A DNA stretch of 64,000 nt from Kitagawia praeruptora (Eukaryota > Streptophyta > Magnoliopsida > Apiales > Apiaceae), in contig CM075348.1 in assembly GCA_037693485.1 (NCBI GenBank), positions 130,397,609 through 130,461,608 of the forward strand, read 5' to 3'. The notes beneath the pieces were generated by a model. That model was not told the origin of the DNA and made no database searches. It was given only the letters and a program-made list of their open reading frames with translations. The translations under genes and the position numbers were made by a program. Shown piece after piece: positions 10,996 to 22,018 of the stretch; position 1 is the stretch's first letter; each line of letters opens with the position of its first letter.

Positions 10996-13900
10996 TGTGA
11001 CGCCCCCAAATCCGAGGTCAAAGATTCAGGTCGTCACATCACCATCCAACCATATCATACCTGTATTAACTTTACAACTCAACAATACATCCATCCAGAC
11101 CTCAATCTTACGCACATACAAGTTAGAGCCTCAGAAACGATAAACAAAAGTAACACTAAATATTACAATTCATCTGTACAATCCAGAATCTTACGCACTT
11201 CCACTTATACAACTACACTTGAAGACAAGTCTTACTATTACAGTTGAAAACCTATCGTACTTATTCTGTAGTATTTATCAGGAACTAAATCATCTCAGGG
11301 GTAAATCTTCTACTCCTCTTCTGCTGGTGCGGAGTTAACCGACCAAATTCTTCTCTTTCTGAAAAGTTTTTATAAAGCAAGAATGAGCTACATAATGCTC
11401 AGCAAGTTCACCATTTTGAAAAATAATAATGTGGTTTATTTCGAAAACGTTCCCAACTGTATGGGTATATATCTCAGATTTCAAAACATAATTCGACAAT
11501 ATATATGTCCGAGTTTGAATAAAACATTTATACTCACTAAGGAGCTTTAAGAATAACATATGAATCCTTTATAAGGTTCCCATCTCAATGTATCTCAGGT
11601 TTGAAAATATATACATATGAGTATATCACTTTCGGCAAAACACTCTACGGTTAACATACTGTACAGGGAATACATTATTGCAAAACCTCTTTCCTTCCAT
11701 TAGCTTAGAAGGTTTCTCATAAAAAAAACATTTCATTCTTTGAAATAATTGCAAGAGCGCACTAACACGTGCCATGATTATCGAAATAGCCTTGCAGTTC
11801 TAGATACTGCATGAAATCACCACTTTTCATATTGAATACAACACTATCGGCAACTTGGCACTTAGGCCCAAGGAGCAGTGTTTGAGTATTTTTCCAAAGT
11901 GGAGGATGGGACTGGAAGAAAACATAAAAACCTGACAAGGATTGACGATGATCAGTCGCCACATCCAAGTCCAATAATCTGTGGGTCTTCTCTACCAGTA
12001 GAAGGATAGAAACTACATCCGTAACTATCCTCGGGTGAAAACTACATCCGTAATCACCCTCGATGAAAACTACATCCGTAATCATCCTTCGGCAACACCT
12101 GGGCCAGAATAATAATTGATGGACCGCCTGGCTCACGGCCGCTTACACATCCCGGGAATCGTTCGTCAACGATTCCCACACCTGCCAGAGTCCCCTTTTT
12201 CTTTTCTTTTCAAAAATCATTTTGATAGAAAATTCGAGTAGTTGAAGTTCGACCTCAGTCGACCGATAATTCTTGAAAAATGTACAAGAAGCAAAACCTG
12301 ACCGGGGGTTTTCGAAAATGTTTTTGGATTCGAAAGGGTTCGAGTTTGAAAACGCTGAAGGTATCTTGGATTAGTTTTGTCTTTAAAATAATGAACGATA
12401 ATTAATAAATAATATTTTTAGATTCAATATATAAACAATTAGTAAAATAATTATTTAATTATAATAATCTTTTAATCCAAGATAGATATTTTTGAGTAAA
12501 ACAACGTAAAATAATAAATACTTAAGTATACGATACTTCCCGAATGACTCTTTGGGATTTCGTAATTTAATCACGACACAATAATATACCGCTCCCCGGT
12601 CAATAGTATATTTGGACCGCTACGACCTCTATTGCTAGAGTCGTTGTCCGAAGGAAACATTTTCATTCTAAGTTCAAGGGTGTACAAACACATATGCATA
12701 TATCTCGAACTTCAACATAATATCGTAAAGCATAAGCATATAATACGTTTGGAAGCTACAAACACAACAGTGAAAAATTCTTATATATAAGTTTTGAAAA
12801 GTAAACTTGCATAGGTAAAATCAAGAATATAATCTTTTGAAAATAAATGCTTAGGGTTGGAAAACTTGCCTTGGTGAGGTTGGGGTGGTCGGCTCGCGAA
12901 GTGGAATGGAAATCTATACATAATCAATATTTGTACGTTAGTACCTTAACAACGCTACTTAATCATAAGGTTTTAAAAATCGTAAGACCAACTTAACGAC
13001 TCCACTTGTGACCACTAACCCTCTCATATGACCATGTCGTCACATTATCACTTCCGTTACCCATTCGACTCAAATCTATTCCTCAAACTCGAAACTCAAG
13101 TAAATATTCTTAAAACTACTTTAAACAAATCCTCCAAGTGGTTTTTCACTTGCGCACACCTCGCTCTAACATTTTTATAAAATTGAAAAATTCAACTTTT
13201 AATCAGATTCTTTTTGGGTAGCCTTCCTTACTGTAAGACCTAGCTATTCTCAATTTTTTACAATGTTTGCAGAAAGTTTGAGGGTCCAAAGACAGTTTAC
13301 AAACAGACCATACAGTGCAGTCCGGATTTCAGAACCACTCCTCACTCTTCTGGTCATAACTCAAAATCTACACATCACCTAGTCATGAACTTTATATTTC
13401 TGGAAACTAAATTCAAATACCTTTCTAACAATGGGTATTAGACCCTCGGGAGACAAGTTTAAGGGGTTCAAAAGCCTACTGCAAGACAGTACATACTCCC
13501 AGACTTTTTACTCAGCACACATCTTTACTTAATCCTTCAAGAACTCAACTTATACATCATATCTACCATCAAAACCATCAAGATCCTTACCATTAACACA
13601 TATATGACTACATAACTCAAGAACATGGCTTACAACATGGATACAAGCATAATATCTCAAGATCTAACCATCAAAAGTCCAAAACCTCCAAGATTTACAC
13701 TAATACTTTCAAACCTTAAAAGATCCATCAAATCTTGACACAAACTAAAAGTGAGAGGATGTTATACCTTTCTTGAGCCTAGGGAAGCCTTGTACGAGCT
13801 TGGGTAGCCTTAAAAACACCTTAGCTAGCTTAGATGAACCTTAAACTTCAAGATCTAAAACAAAAGTTATGGTTAGCCATTATACATCTCCAACTTCCAC

Positions 13901-14726
13901 CATTTTTCTCACCATGCTACACTTTGAATAAAATTATGAAACTTAGTACATACCTTCACAACACCTAGGGGAAGCTTGGGTTTTAATCTTGTGAACTATA
14001 GAGGAGTAGAAGTGGAGAAAATGATTTTTCTTCCTCTCTTATTTTTCTGCTCAGATTAGAGCAGTTTGGTAAGGGGGAAAAGAGCTTTTCTTTTGTTTTT
14101 GTTTGGTCAAATAATTGTGTGGTGTATGGATATATTGGTGGTGTATTAGATGATAAGTAATCACATGTCTCCACCCTACTAGCTAGCCCTAGGTTAGGCC
14201 ATGTCTCCCTTGTACTTAAAGCATGGCTAGATGTACTACTAACCCATTCTACTTAGTTTGCTTTTTGTACTTCTAGTTAGCATTTCTAACTTAATGGTTG
14301 CATGGTATCTTGCATGGAATATTATCTCGTCTTATTACCCAACCAATTTTCGTTACGTAATCCTTAATTCTTGACGTATCTATAATAAAACTCTTCGTAA
14401 TAATATTTTGTCACGTAGGGATTTTCCTTGTAATTCCTTAAGTACTTAATTGCGTAAATTCCTTAAATATCCACAACTCCTTGTCATAGTCTCTTAAAAT
14501 CTCCTAATACTCTAATAACTCTCAAATCCCAAGTTTTTATAAATCTTAAGGGCAGTAGGCCTCTTGCCTTAACAATCTTCCCTTATTCTTACACAGTGAA
14601 TGTAACAACATAAATTTCTCAGATAATCAATTCCATTAAACAACATAGGTGACTCAAAAGGTCCCAATTTCACAATGTCATATGATATTATATTCTTAAA
14701 AGATTACAAAAATCAGGGTTCTTACA
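10996..14726 (-). mobile_element. Solo LTR, Tekay-like chromovirus type, copy 1
   Basis: A 3731-bp sequence inserted in the gypsy LTR, flanked by the 5-bp duplication acatt (10991-10995 and 14727-14731). Read on the minus strand it starts TGTAAGAACCCTGA and ends GGGGGCGTCACA, termini I associate with Tekay/Del-type Ty3/gypsy LTRs. No PBS, PPT or coding domain is inside, so it is a single LTR left by LTR-LTR recombination. It includes a small VNTR at 12004-12090. Short ORFs within it are not conserved genes. Confidence 0.8.
12004..12090. repeat. 28-bp VNTR inside solo LTR, copy 1
   Basis: Three units of roughly gaaactacatccgtaa(t/c)...cctcg. Copy 2 (27324-27370) has two. This is the main length difference between the two 15-kb copies. 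Confidence 0.88.
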
Positions 14727-14912
14727 ACATTAAATGTGTCTTTAGGGCTTACATTTAGCCCATATCACTATTATTATTACTAATAATTTTATTAATGAAT
14801 ATTACAAAGTTAAATTGTATCCATAATAAATTATTATATTCTATTTTATTTAATCATATAATTTTGAAAGTATTTAAAAGTAACCCGTGTTTTGCACGGG
14901 CTATAAGCTAGT

Positions 14913-15122
14913 AATAATAAATGTAAAAGTGATCTTATCCATAATTTTGGTTTCTGTACCACTAAAATAATTTCAATCATTGAATTTAAGATTTTTAAAA
15001 TAGATAATCAAGATTATATCATATTAAAAGGAAAATTATAATATAAAAAGGATACAGTTAAAAATGTATGTATTAGAATTGAATTTTAAAAAGAAAATTA
15101 TAATTTGAAAAGGATATAATTT
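14913..15122. other. AT-rich DNA without recognisable gene
   Basis: About 210 bp between the Helitron end and the duplication junction. Nothing recognised. Copy 2 equivalent: 30193-30402. Confidence 0.7.
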
Positions 15123-15125
15123 GAA

Positions 15126-15555
15126 TATAGTTGTCTTTGGTGAATTTTGGCATTTGCCATTGAGACATTCCATTCGCCATGATCTTCTTCCTCTTGGAAA
15201 AAACACAAGCCTTCTTTGAAGACAAGTAGAACCTTTGGCTCTGATACCACTTTGTTGAAAGAAAGGATATCACACTAACTCACACAACTCAATTTAGGAG
15301 AAGAAGTATTTTGTATAAAATGTATTTACTTGGAATGACTTGATTAGAAATGACTTGGTACAAGGCTTTATATAGAACTCCATAGAAGGATCTACACACT
15401 TACTTAAATACTAGATTACTAGAACTTTTTATGGATAGTTCTAGAGATTACATGCATCTAGACTAATACATTGAACATAGAAAAGACCAATACATGTATC
15501 AAGAATAATCTAGAATCACCCACACACTTCTACTATTTTATGAGTCAAAATTACA
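15126..15555 (-). mobile_element. Truncated Ty1/copia: 5' LTR, PBS and start of gag
   Basis: Read on the minus strand this shows an LTR (15555 to 15253, ending in CAACA), then at ~15238-15250 the initiator-Met-tRNA primer binding site TGGTATCAGAGCC typical of Ty1/copia, then a short leader. An ATG near 15182 begins a gag-like reading frame; the segment SQWQMPKFTKDNY resembles copia Gag N-termini. The element is cut off after roughly 20 codons at the duplication junction, so no function remains. A minus-strand TATA box lies at 15366-15374. Confidence 0.8.
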
Positions 15556-15925
15556 TTTTATTTTTAATAAAGATTTCTCTCGTCGTAACTTGAGTAGGCA
15601 GATCATGTACCAAAACTGAGAACTTCCATTGTTTCTTGTTATTTCCTGGCCGGCTTCGATCCTGGTTTCTGCGGTCCTTTGATGGTTGAGATCATGTTAG
15701 TGCTTCTGCGTAAGTTAAGTTCCCGTGTTTTTGAGTTGCAGAAAGTTGTTGCTTAAAAACTTGTTCCTCCGTCACCGGAACATCAATTCTTTTCCCATTA
15801 GCCCTATCTCTTTCCACGTATACCACTGGTTTTCCGGGTTGATGGATCCAGTTTTGAGTGGTAAATGGGGAGTGTTTTGAGTAAAATTTGAATTTCGAAT
15901 TTTTGGGAAAACTCTCTCTCCTCTC
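15551..15925 (-). pseudogene. RRM-like coding remnant, copy 2
   Basis: Second copy of the remnant at 246-620, with the same single in-frame TGA and the same abutting copia LTR. The upstream GA/CT microsatellite (15910-15985) is two bases longer than in copy 1, which opens a slightly different small overlapping ORF. No separate function is implied. Confidence 0.35.
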
Positions 15926-16092
15926 CCTACCCTGTTCCTCTCACCTCTCTCTCTCTCCTCTCTCTCTCTCTTCTTTCTCTCTCCATATTTCCAAAAAATA
16001 AATCCATTGTTATTGACAGAGGCCAATCAAGTTTTTTTTTTCCTATTATAATTGAAAATCAATCACCCAGACTCGTTATAACCTAATCTATA

Positions 16093-16348
16093 CTTCCTCC
16101 GTCCCATTCATTTCTATACGCTTTTTTTAAAGTGTCTGACACACATTTTAAGGTACATAACTAGTATAGTTCCATAACTTATTTTTGAAATTTTCTTTTT
16201 TTTGTATAAAAGTAGGATTGTTCTATTTTTATACAAAAAAAAAAAGAAAATTGTAAAAATAAGTTATGTAACTATAGTAGTTAGGAGCCTTAAAATGCGT
16301 GTCACGCCCCCGTCCCCCAATGTATAGAAATCATTGGGACGGAGGGAG
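16093..16348. mobile_element. Stowaway-like MITE, copy 2
   Basis: Counterpart of 785-1039, with the same termini and TA duplications, differing by a few bases and one extra A in the central tract. Confidence 0.9.
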
Positions 16349-16353
16349 TACTG

Positions 16354-16696
16354 TCTATACTATATTATAATAAACTAAAAGAATATAATTTGTAACTTTT
16401 TTATTTATCCTCTATTTTTGGTTATCCCTCATCCACAACCGTTAAATATTCAGCTCAAATATTTCATGACCGTTAGATAAAACAATACTAAAAAAATTTA
16501 TATACATAATTCTAAGGTTCGATTCCCGCTAACAACATATTATTTTTATTTAATAAAAAGTTATTAAATATAAAGATGTAAGGTTCGAATTATTTCAATA
16601 ACATATTAAAATTAATTTTGATAATATTTTATTATACTATAAATGAATTATAAAAAATTAAAAATAACCCGTGCTTTGCACGGGTTATAAGCTTGT
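16354..16696 (+). mobile_element. Short nonautonomous Helitron, copy 2
   Basis: Counterpart of 1045-1387, with the same TC start, terminal hairpin and CTTGT end. Confidence 0.7.
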
Positions 16697-16958
16697 ATAT
16701 CTATACTATTATATAATAAGCAAACAGGGGTATAATTTGGTTGTTTGGTTCAATTTGGTTCAACCATCTAAAAGAATAGTGATCGTTAAATATTTAGTAA
16801 ATAGATGATAGCCGTTAGATCTAATAATAAGTAATATTCTATATTTAAATCCCTCTTCTAAAGATCCAAGGTTCGAATCACATCAACAACAAATTTACAT
16901 TAAGATTTTATATTATTAGTTATAATCAATACATATCATTTATTAAATAAATATTTGT

Positions 16959-17559
16959 TGTGGAATAAAAAGTAGGGTGTATTTATTGCGTATTAACTAC
17001 TAGGGATTGTGGAAGCTTCGAGCTTTAATGGCTGCACTTGTGTTTCGTGACTCAATCTGTCCTCACAAGATGCCTACTTATCTCTGTATTGTTAGATAAT
17101 CAAGCCAAGACATAGTTCTAGGTGATGGTGCCCTCAGGGCTATGGCGATGAGGGCTCACCTAGGACGTAGTGGCTTGTATGTCCTTATTCCAGGATTGAG
17201 CCAAAACGTAGTTCTGAGAATGAGGGGTCAGACCCTTTATATAGGCTGAGAAGCCCTAGAATCGTAGTAGAATTAGGTGACTTGGTAGGCAAGTCACCGC
17301 CTTGAGGAAGGTTCTAGACTCCTTCCTTGTAGGAGTCAGTTCCCATATCGAATTCTGTGCCTTGGAGGCTAAGTCAGGCAAGAGTAATATCCTTGTTTGA
17401 CTCTTATTGCTGAGCTGGTTATTACCCCTAATATTAATTACGAAATTAATATTATAAATAGGGTTTGGGCCCATCTGGTGGGCCCCAAGTTTGGACCATT
17501 CTAGGTCTAATTAATGCCACATTAAATGTGTCTTTAGGGCTTACATTTAGCCCATATCA
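16959..17559 (-). repeat. LTR (3' LTR of copy 2 element)
   Basis: Counterpart of 1650-2250 with a few substitutions. Confidence 0.9.
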
Positions 17560-18089
17560 TTTGCCCCCCAACTTCTAGGAAAACTGATCAGGTTTTCCTA
17601 GAAGTTTTAACGGCCTTTCCGAGACTTGGATCAGGGTTTATTGCTCTTACGCGAGTACTTTCAACGATATCATCTTAATGTAAAGCGTGGAGCGACCAAC
17701 GCATTTACGACGATGTTGAATGACACTAAACGGTGTTAAACGGCACTACACAGCGCTAATCAGCCTTAAACAACGTTTAAACAGTGTTAAACGATGTTAA
17801 ACGGCACTAACAACACTAATTGGTGCTAATCTGTGCTTTTCGGCACTAAAATGTGTTTATCAGCACTAATTTGTGCTTAAACGGCACTAATCTGTGCTTA
17901 AACGGTGCTAGCGGGGGTCCGGGGGTGGCAGCCCCTGGGCGGGGTCCAAGGGGCGGCAGCCCCTGGCGGGGTCCAAGGGGCAGAGCCCCTGGCTGGGGTC
18001 GAGCTGAAATTATCGTTTCAATTCAAATTTCTGAAAAATAACGATTTTTTTTTCCGACTAGGATCGAGGTCGTGGAAGGGGTGCCCAGG

Positions 18090-18923
18090 TCGTGATGGCT
18101 GCGACCTCAATCCACGAGCTGAAACGAGGTCGCGTAAGGGCTCAAAATGGAGCAGGTTGTGAGTTTTTCGACCTCACTATACGACCTGGTTCGAGGTCGT
18201 GTATACTCCCTCAATCAGTCTGGTCGTGAGAACTTTGACCTCAATTCACGAGGTGTATCCGGGTCGTGTAGAGACGCTATATGGGGCAGGTTGTGTTACG
18301 TGCGACCTCATTCTTCGAACTAGAGCGAGTTCGTGTAAGGTCTTTATAACAACCTCGTCGTAAAACCTATGGCCTCACCTTACGAGGTGATTCGAGGTCG
18401 TCCATGGTTTTAAAAATAGCCTGGTCGGGTGTACCTCGATCTCATTTTTCGACGTAAAACGAGTTCGTGTAAGGGCACCATACAGAGCTGGTCGCGAACC
18501 TATCGACCTCGACCTATGAACTGGTTTGAGGTCGTGCATGGTCACCAGAATGGCCTGGTCGTAGGCTGTTCGACCTCAATCCTCGAGGTGAATTGACGTC
18601 GTGTAGGGGCAGCATATCCTCTTTATCGTTCGACTCACGACCTCATTCTCCGAGATGAATCGAGGTCGTCCATGGCCTTCATTATGGCTTTGTCGTGAAT
18701 TCTTCGACCTCAATCCACGGGGTGGTTTGAGGTCGTCCAAGGTTCATTAACTGGCCTCATCGTGTTGTGTACGAACTCGTTCTTTAAGGTGGAATGAGGT
18801 CGTAAAAGGTCTTTAAAGCGAATTTGTCGTGAGCTCTTCGACCCTAACCTACGAACTAACTTGAGATCATCTATGGTCTCTTAATTGGGCAGTTCGTGAA
18901 CTAGCCCCGTGATCTCATTCTGG
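18090..18923. repeat. 67-bp tandem repeat array, block 1, copy 2
   Basis: Counterpart of 2782-3615: twelve units from 18090 to 18893 plus a partial unit. Confidence 0.9.
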
Positions 18924-19173
18924 ATTGACATCAACCTAGAGTTTTTGAAACAAACTTTCTTAGCTCGGTTGGCCGTCATGGCTTCAATATTCGTCTCGGT
19001 TCCTGGGACTTCTGTGACGACCTCTCGACTGACACGTGCTCGGCCTTGGGGTTGTTCGAGTGTTGAACGTTGGGGTTCTGGATCGAGAATCCAAAATTTC
19101 ATATTGGTTTTCAAATTTTGTCTTGAAGTTTCAACCTTTTTATCTTGATTAGAGGTTCATGACCTTCTCAAGT

Positions 19174-19268
19174 TTGGCCTTCATAGCTAATCTTGGCCTT
19201 CATGGCTAATCTTGGCCTTCATGGCTAATCTTTGCCTTCATGGCTAATCTTAGCCTTTATGGCTAATA
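19174..19268. repeat. 19-bp minisatellite, copy 2
   Basis: Counterpart of 3866-3960, five units. Confidence 0.92.
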
Positions 19269-19760
19269 TCTCGTGTTTCTCATCCTAAGATTCAAGGTTG
19301 ATGTTCACATGCTCAACGTTGGTGTTCTGGATCAAAGATCCATGATCCCAAGTTCATTTTTCAATTTCCAATTTGAGGTATCAACCTTTTTTTTTTAGTT
19401 CTTCTAACAAGTATTCTTAATCAACTACCAAAACAGGTTTCAGGTCAATAGGAGGTGTCTGCTATGCCTTGAATGGTTTCATGAACCTTGAATTCAAACG
19501 ACTTATTTCTTAGTCCTTGTGACCTTCCGTGCCTTAACTTGTTTGCTGAATCCTTGGTCTTAAGGTTATCATCAACGCTTGACTCTCATCCTTGTGATGT
19601 AGTTCTTTAGTTCTTGCCTCCTCCTTGTTTCTCATGGAGGAAGTTTTCCTTCTCGGTTGATCGTTCAGGTAGTTCACTTGCTCCTTAGCGCTTGACCTCA
19701 GGCCTGGTGTGCCTTTGTCGGTTTTCAACCCTTTAGCTTGATTCTAGCTTTCCAACCTGG

Positions 19761-19961
19761 TCGTGAGGTTCACGACCTCATCCTACGATCTGGATTGAGG
19801 TCACGTAATGCTCCATATTTGGCTAGTTCGCGAGACTTGCGAGCTCAATTCACAATCTGAATTGAGTTCGTGTAAGGGTCAATATTACAACTGCTCGTAG
19901 GGTCTACGAGCTCAATTCACGAACTGAATTGAGTTCGTGTAAGGACCAATATTACAACTCC
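19761..19961. repeat. 67-bp tandem repeat array, block 2, copy 2
   Basis: Counterpart of 4454-4654, three units. Confidence 0.9.
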
Positions 19962-19966
19962 CTGCT

Positions 19967-20718
19967 TCTTCTCGATATTCTCCTCCGTGGCATCATTTGG
20001 TAACCAACCATTCTCAAGGTGTGCTTTGATAGGATCTATCCAGCATCCTCTTATCCCGATAAGAACAATAAGCTTAGAATCAATTGTGGGGGTTCTCAGA
20101 ACTTAGAAGTAGACGTCCCCAGAATGGGTCTCGACCTCTGAAGAAGTATAGTGAGATAAGGCATCGACCTTTGTATTCTCCTCCCTTGGGATATACTCAA
20201 CGTGGTACTCGTCGAACTGGGCTATCGCAGCTTTCACAATCCTCAATTATTTGGCCATATTCGTTTCACTAGCCTCAAACTCTTCATTGACTTGTAAGAC
20301 TACCAGCTTTGAGTCTCCACAGACTTTCTGGTTCTTTCACCCTCAGGGCTCTTATCAATCCAAGGCCGGCCATCAGAGCTTCATACTTTGCCTCGTTGTA
20401 GGTTGTTTGGAAGTCCAACCTCAAGGCATACTCAACTGCGAACCCATCGGGGCTTTGCAGAACTAAACCTGCATCACTGGTTTTTGTTTCTGATGCCCCA
20501 TCAAAATAGAGCATCCAATACTCTTTCTTCTCTTCCAGGGGCTTCTCACCTTGCTGACCTTCCTGGTCTATTACCTTCTGCCCCCCCCGACTTCTTGGTT
20601 GTCAATGATATATTCAATCACAAAGTCAGCTAGAGCCTGGGCTTTGATGGTCGTCCTAGGCTTGTACTTAACATCAAATTCTCCTAGTTCGATTGCCCAC
20701 TTGATGAGCCTTTAATTA
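19967..20718 (-). pseudogene. Duplicated RNase H / integrase remnant, copy 2
   Basis: Counterpart of 4660-5410. One G more in the C/G run at 20580-20587 than in copy 1 changes the local frame, so the two copies break at slightly different places. Confidence 0.75.
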
Positions 20719-20847
20719 CATTGAACGCAGCCTATTTGAGCCTTCAATTGCATGGAACATGGCCTATTCGAGCCTTCAATTTAATGGAATGCGGCCTATT
20801 CGAGCCTTCAATTCCTTAGAGCTAGAAGTTTGTGGTTTCATCGAACC

Positions 20848-22018
20848 TTATTTCCACTCAGTCTGATCGGGTGGAGTGTCCTAACTGGATGCTCAGATAT
20901 GATAAACCTTGAGGTTTGGGATGTGCCAAGTCTAGGCACCACGTTTCTTTCAAACAATTCCAGCTCGTAAGATCCTCGTTTTTGAATTGTTATCCATTTC
21001 TGGCTACAAGGATTGGTGGAAGTCCATATCTACGTATCACACTTTCCCACAGGAATTGTATCATTTACTTGGTGGTTATCCAGTCTTGGGGTTTATCCTC
21101 AGTCTACTTCATGAAGGTATCAATTGTAACTATCAGGAACTTCCTCTGGGCATTTGCCACTAGGAGTGGTGGAACTGATGGTTTTCAATATTTCAGGGTA
21201 CTGGTCAACAATTGCGCGTTTTTTTATATCGATCGCACATAACTTCTGGCATCAGCCATGAGTTCTTATGGGCAAGGGTCCTGCCCCCCGAGTGCTGCCT
21301 ACAGATTTTCACATGAGTTCTTTTCAAGGCTAAATTCACGTTTTGAGGCCTTAGTGTTCTTACTGACAACTTTCGTGCCTTCAAGGCATTGTCGGGTAAC
21401 TGACCAGTTTCCTGGTGAGCCTTTATAGAACCTTTCCAACGATTTTTCATACCTACAGGTGTTATTAGCTTTTCTCTCAACACTTCGGGTCTTCAAGACT
21501 TGGAAGTAAGAACTTTTAACATAATTCTCTATCTCTGAGGAGGCAAACATAGATAGGACATCAGTCTTTGTGTTTTACTCCCTCGTAACATTCATTTAAT
21601 TGAGTCAAGTTACAAGTATTTTGTCACAGCTCCGGGCCTGGCCTCGAACTCACCCTTCACTTTTGGTACTACCGATCTTGAGTCTCCATAGACTTTAAGG
21701 CTCGGGGCTCCGGCCAAACCAAGTATGGCTATCACGGCTTTGCATTCAGCCTCATTGTTTGTCGTTGGGGAATCATGAACCCATCGGGGTATGTTACCAC
21801 TTAATTCTGTTTTTGATTCTCCATAAAAATTGATCCAATACTTCTTGAGTACCGCTTCTGGATTCTCCTTCTCTAATCCTTTGCCCTCCTGGGGTACTAC
21901 CTCCTGCCCCCCGACTTCTTGGTTGTCAATGGTGTATTCAACCACGAAGTCAGTGAGTGCTTGGGGATTTATTGTGGTTACTCTATCTCGTACAAGACAT
22001 TTCTCACATAACAGATAG
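20848..22018 (-). pseudogene. Archaeal-type RNase H and integrase remnants, copy 2
   Basis: Counterpart of 5540-6710 with isolated substitutions (for example FDGES changed to FYGES near 21824), which alters a residue of the second RNase H core. Confidence 0.75.

Larger units (their letters stand above)
1650..14767 (-). mobile_element. Coding-dead Tat-lineage Ty3/gypsy element, copy 1
   Basis: Two 601-bp LTRs (1650-2250; 10431-10995 plus 14732-14767) run from TGTGGAATAAAA to CCCATATCA on the plus strand. The minus-strand PBS (~10409-10425, TGGCACCGTCTGTGGG) and the PPT next to the left LTR (2251-2266, rc of tttgccccccaacttc) set the minus orientation. The internal DNA keeps only broken gag, protease, RT, RNase H and integrase fragments, plus a large noncoding repeat block. 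The LTR family is the same as that of the element at 31200-41747. No clear 5-bp target duplication is visible (left flank atttg, right flank ctatt). Confidence 0.85.
1391..14912 (+). mobile_element. Second Helitron, split by a Tat-lineage retroelement, copy 1
   Basis: The 5' end tctatactattatataataa at 1391 closely resembles that of the adjacent Helitron. The 3' end at 14883-14912 has the hairpin cccgtgttttgcacggg followed by CTAGT, a canonical CTRRT terminus. Without the inserted retroelement (1650-14767) the Helitron would be only about 400 bp and noncoding. It is an inference that the two ends belong to one element. Confidence 0.65.
1..15122. repeat. Tandem segmental duplication, copy 1 (left end outside window)
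   Basis: The whole stretch recurs at 15306-30402 in the same order and orientation with only scattered substitutions. The offset is 15305 at the left edge, 15307-15309 through most of the block, and 15280 after a 28-bp indel near 12030-12060. The similarity stops at about 15122, where this copy runs into the copia gag fragment that begins copy 2. It contains nested transposable elements annotated separately. Confidence 0.95.

Noticed and set aside
11335..12136. Minus-strand ORFs of 74 and 124 codons
   Set aside because: Inside the solo LTR; the longer one changes with the VNTR length between the two copies.
15238..15250. tRNA-like sequence tggtatcagagcc (minus)
   Set aside because: It is the copia primer binding site, not a tRNA gene; no cloverleaf around it.
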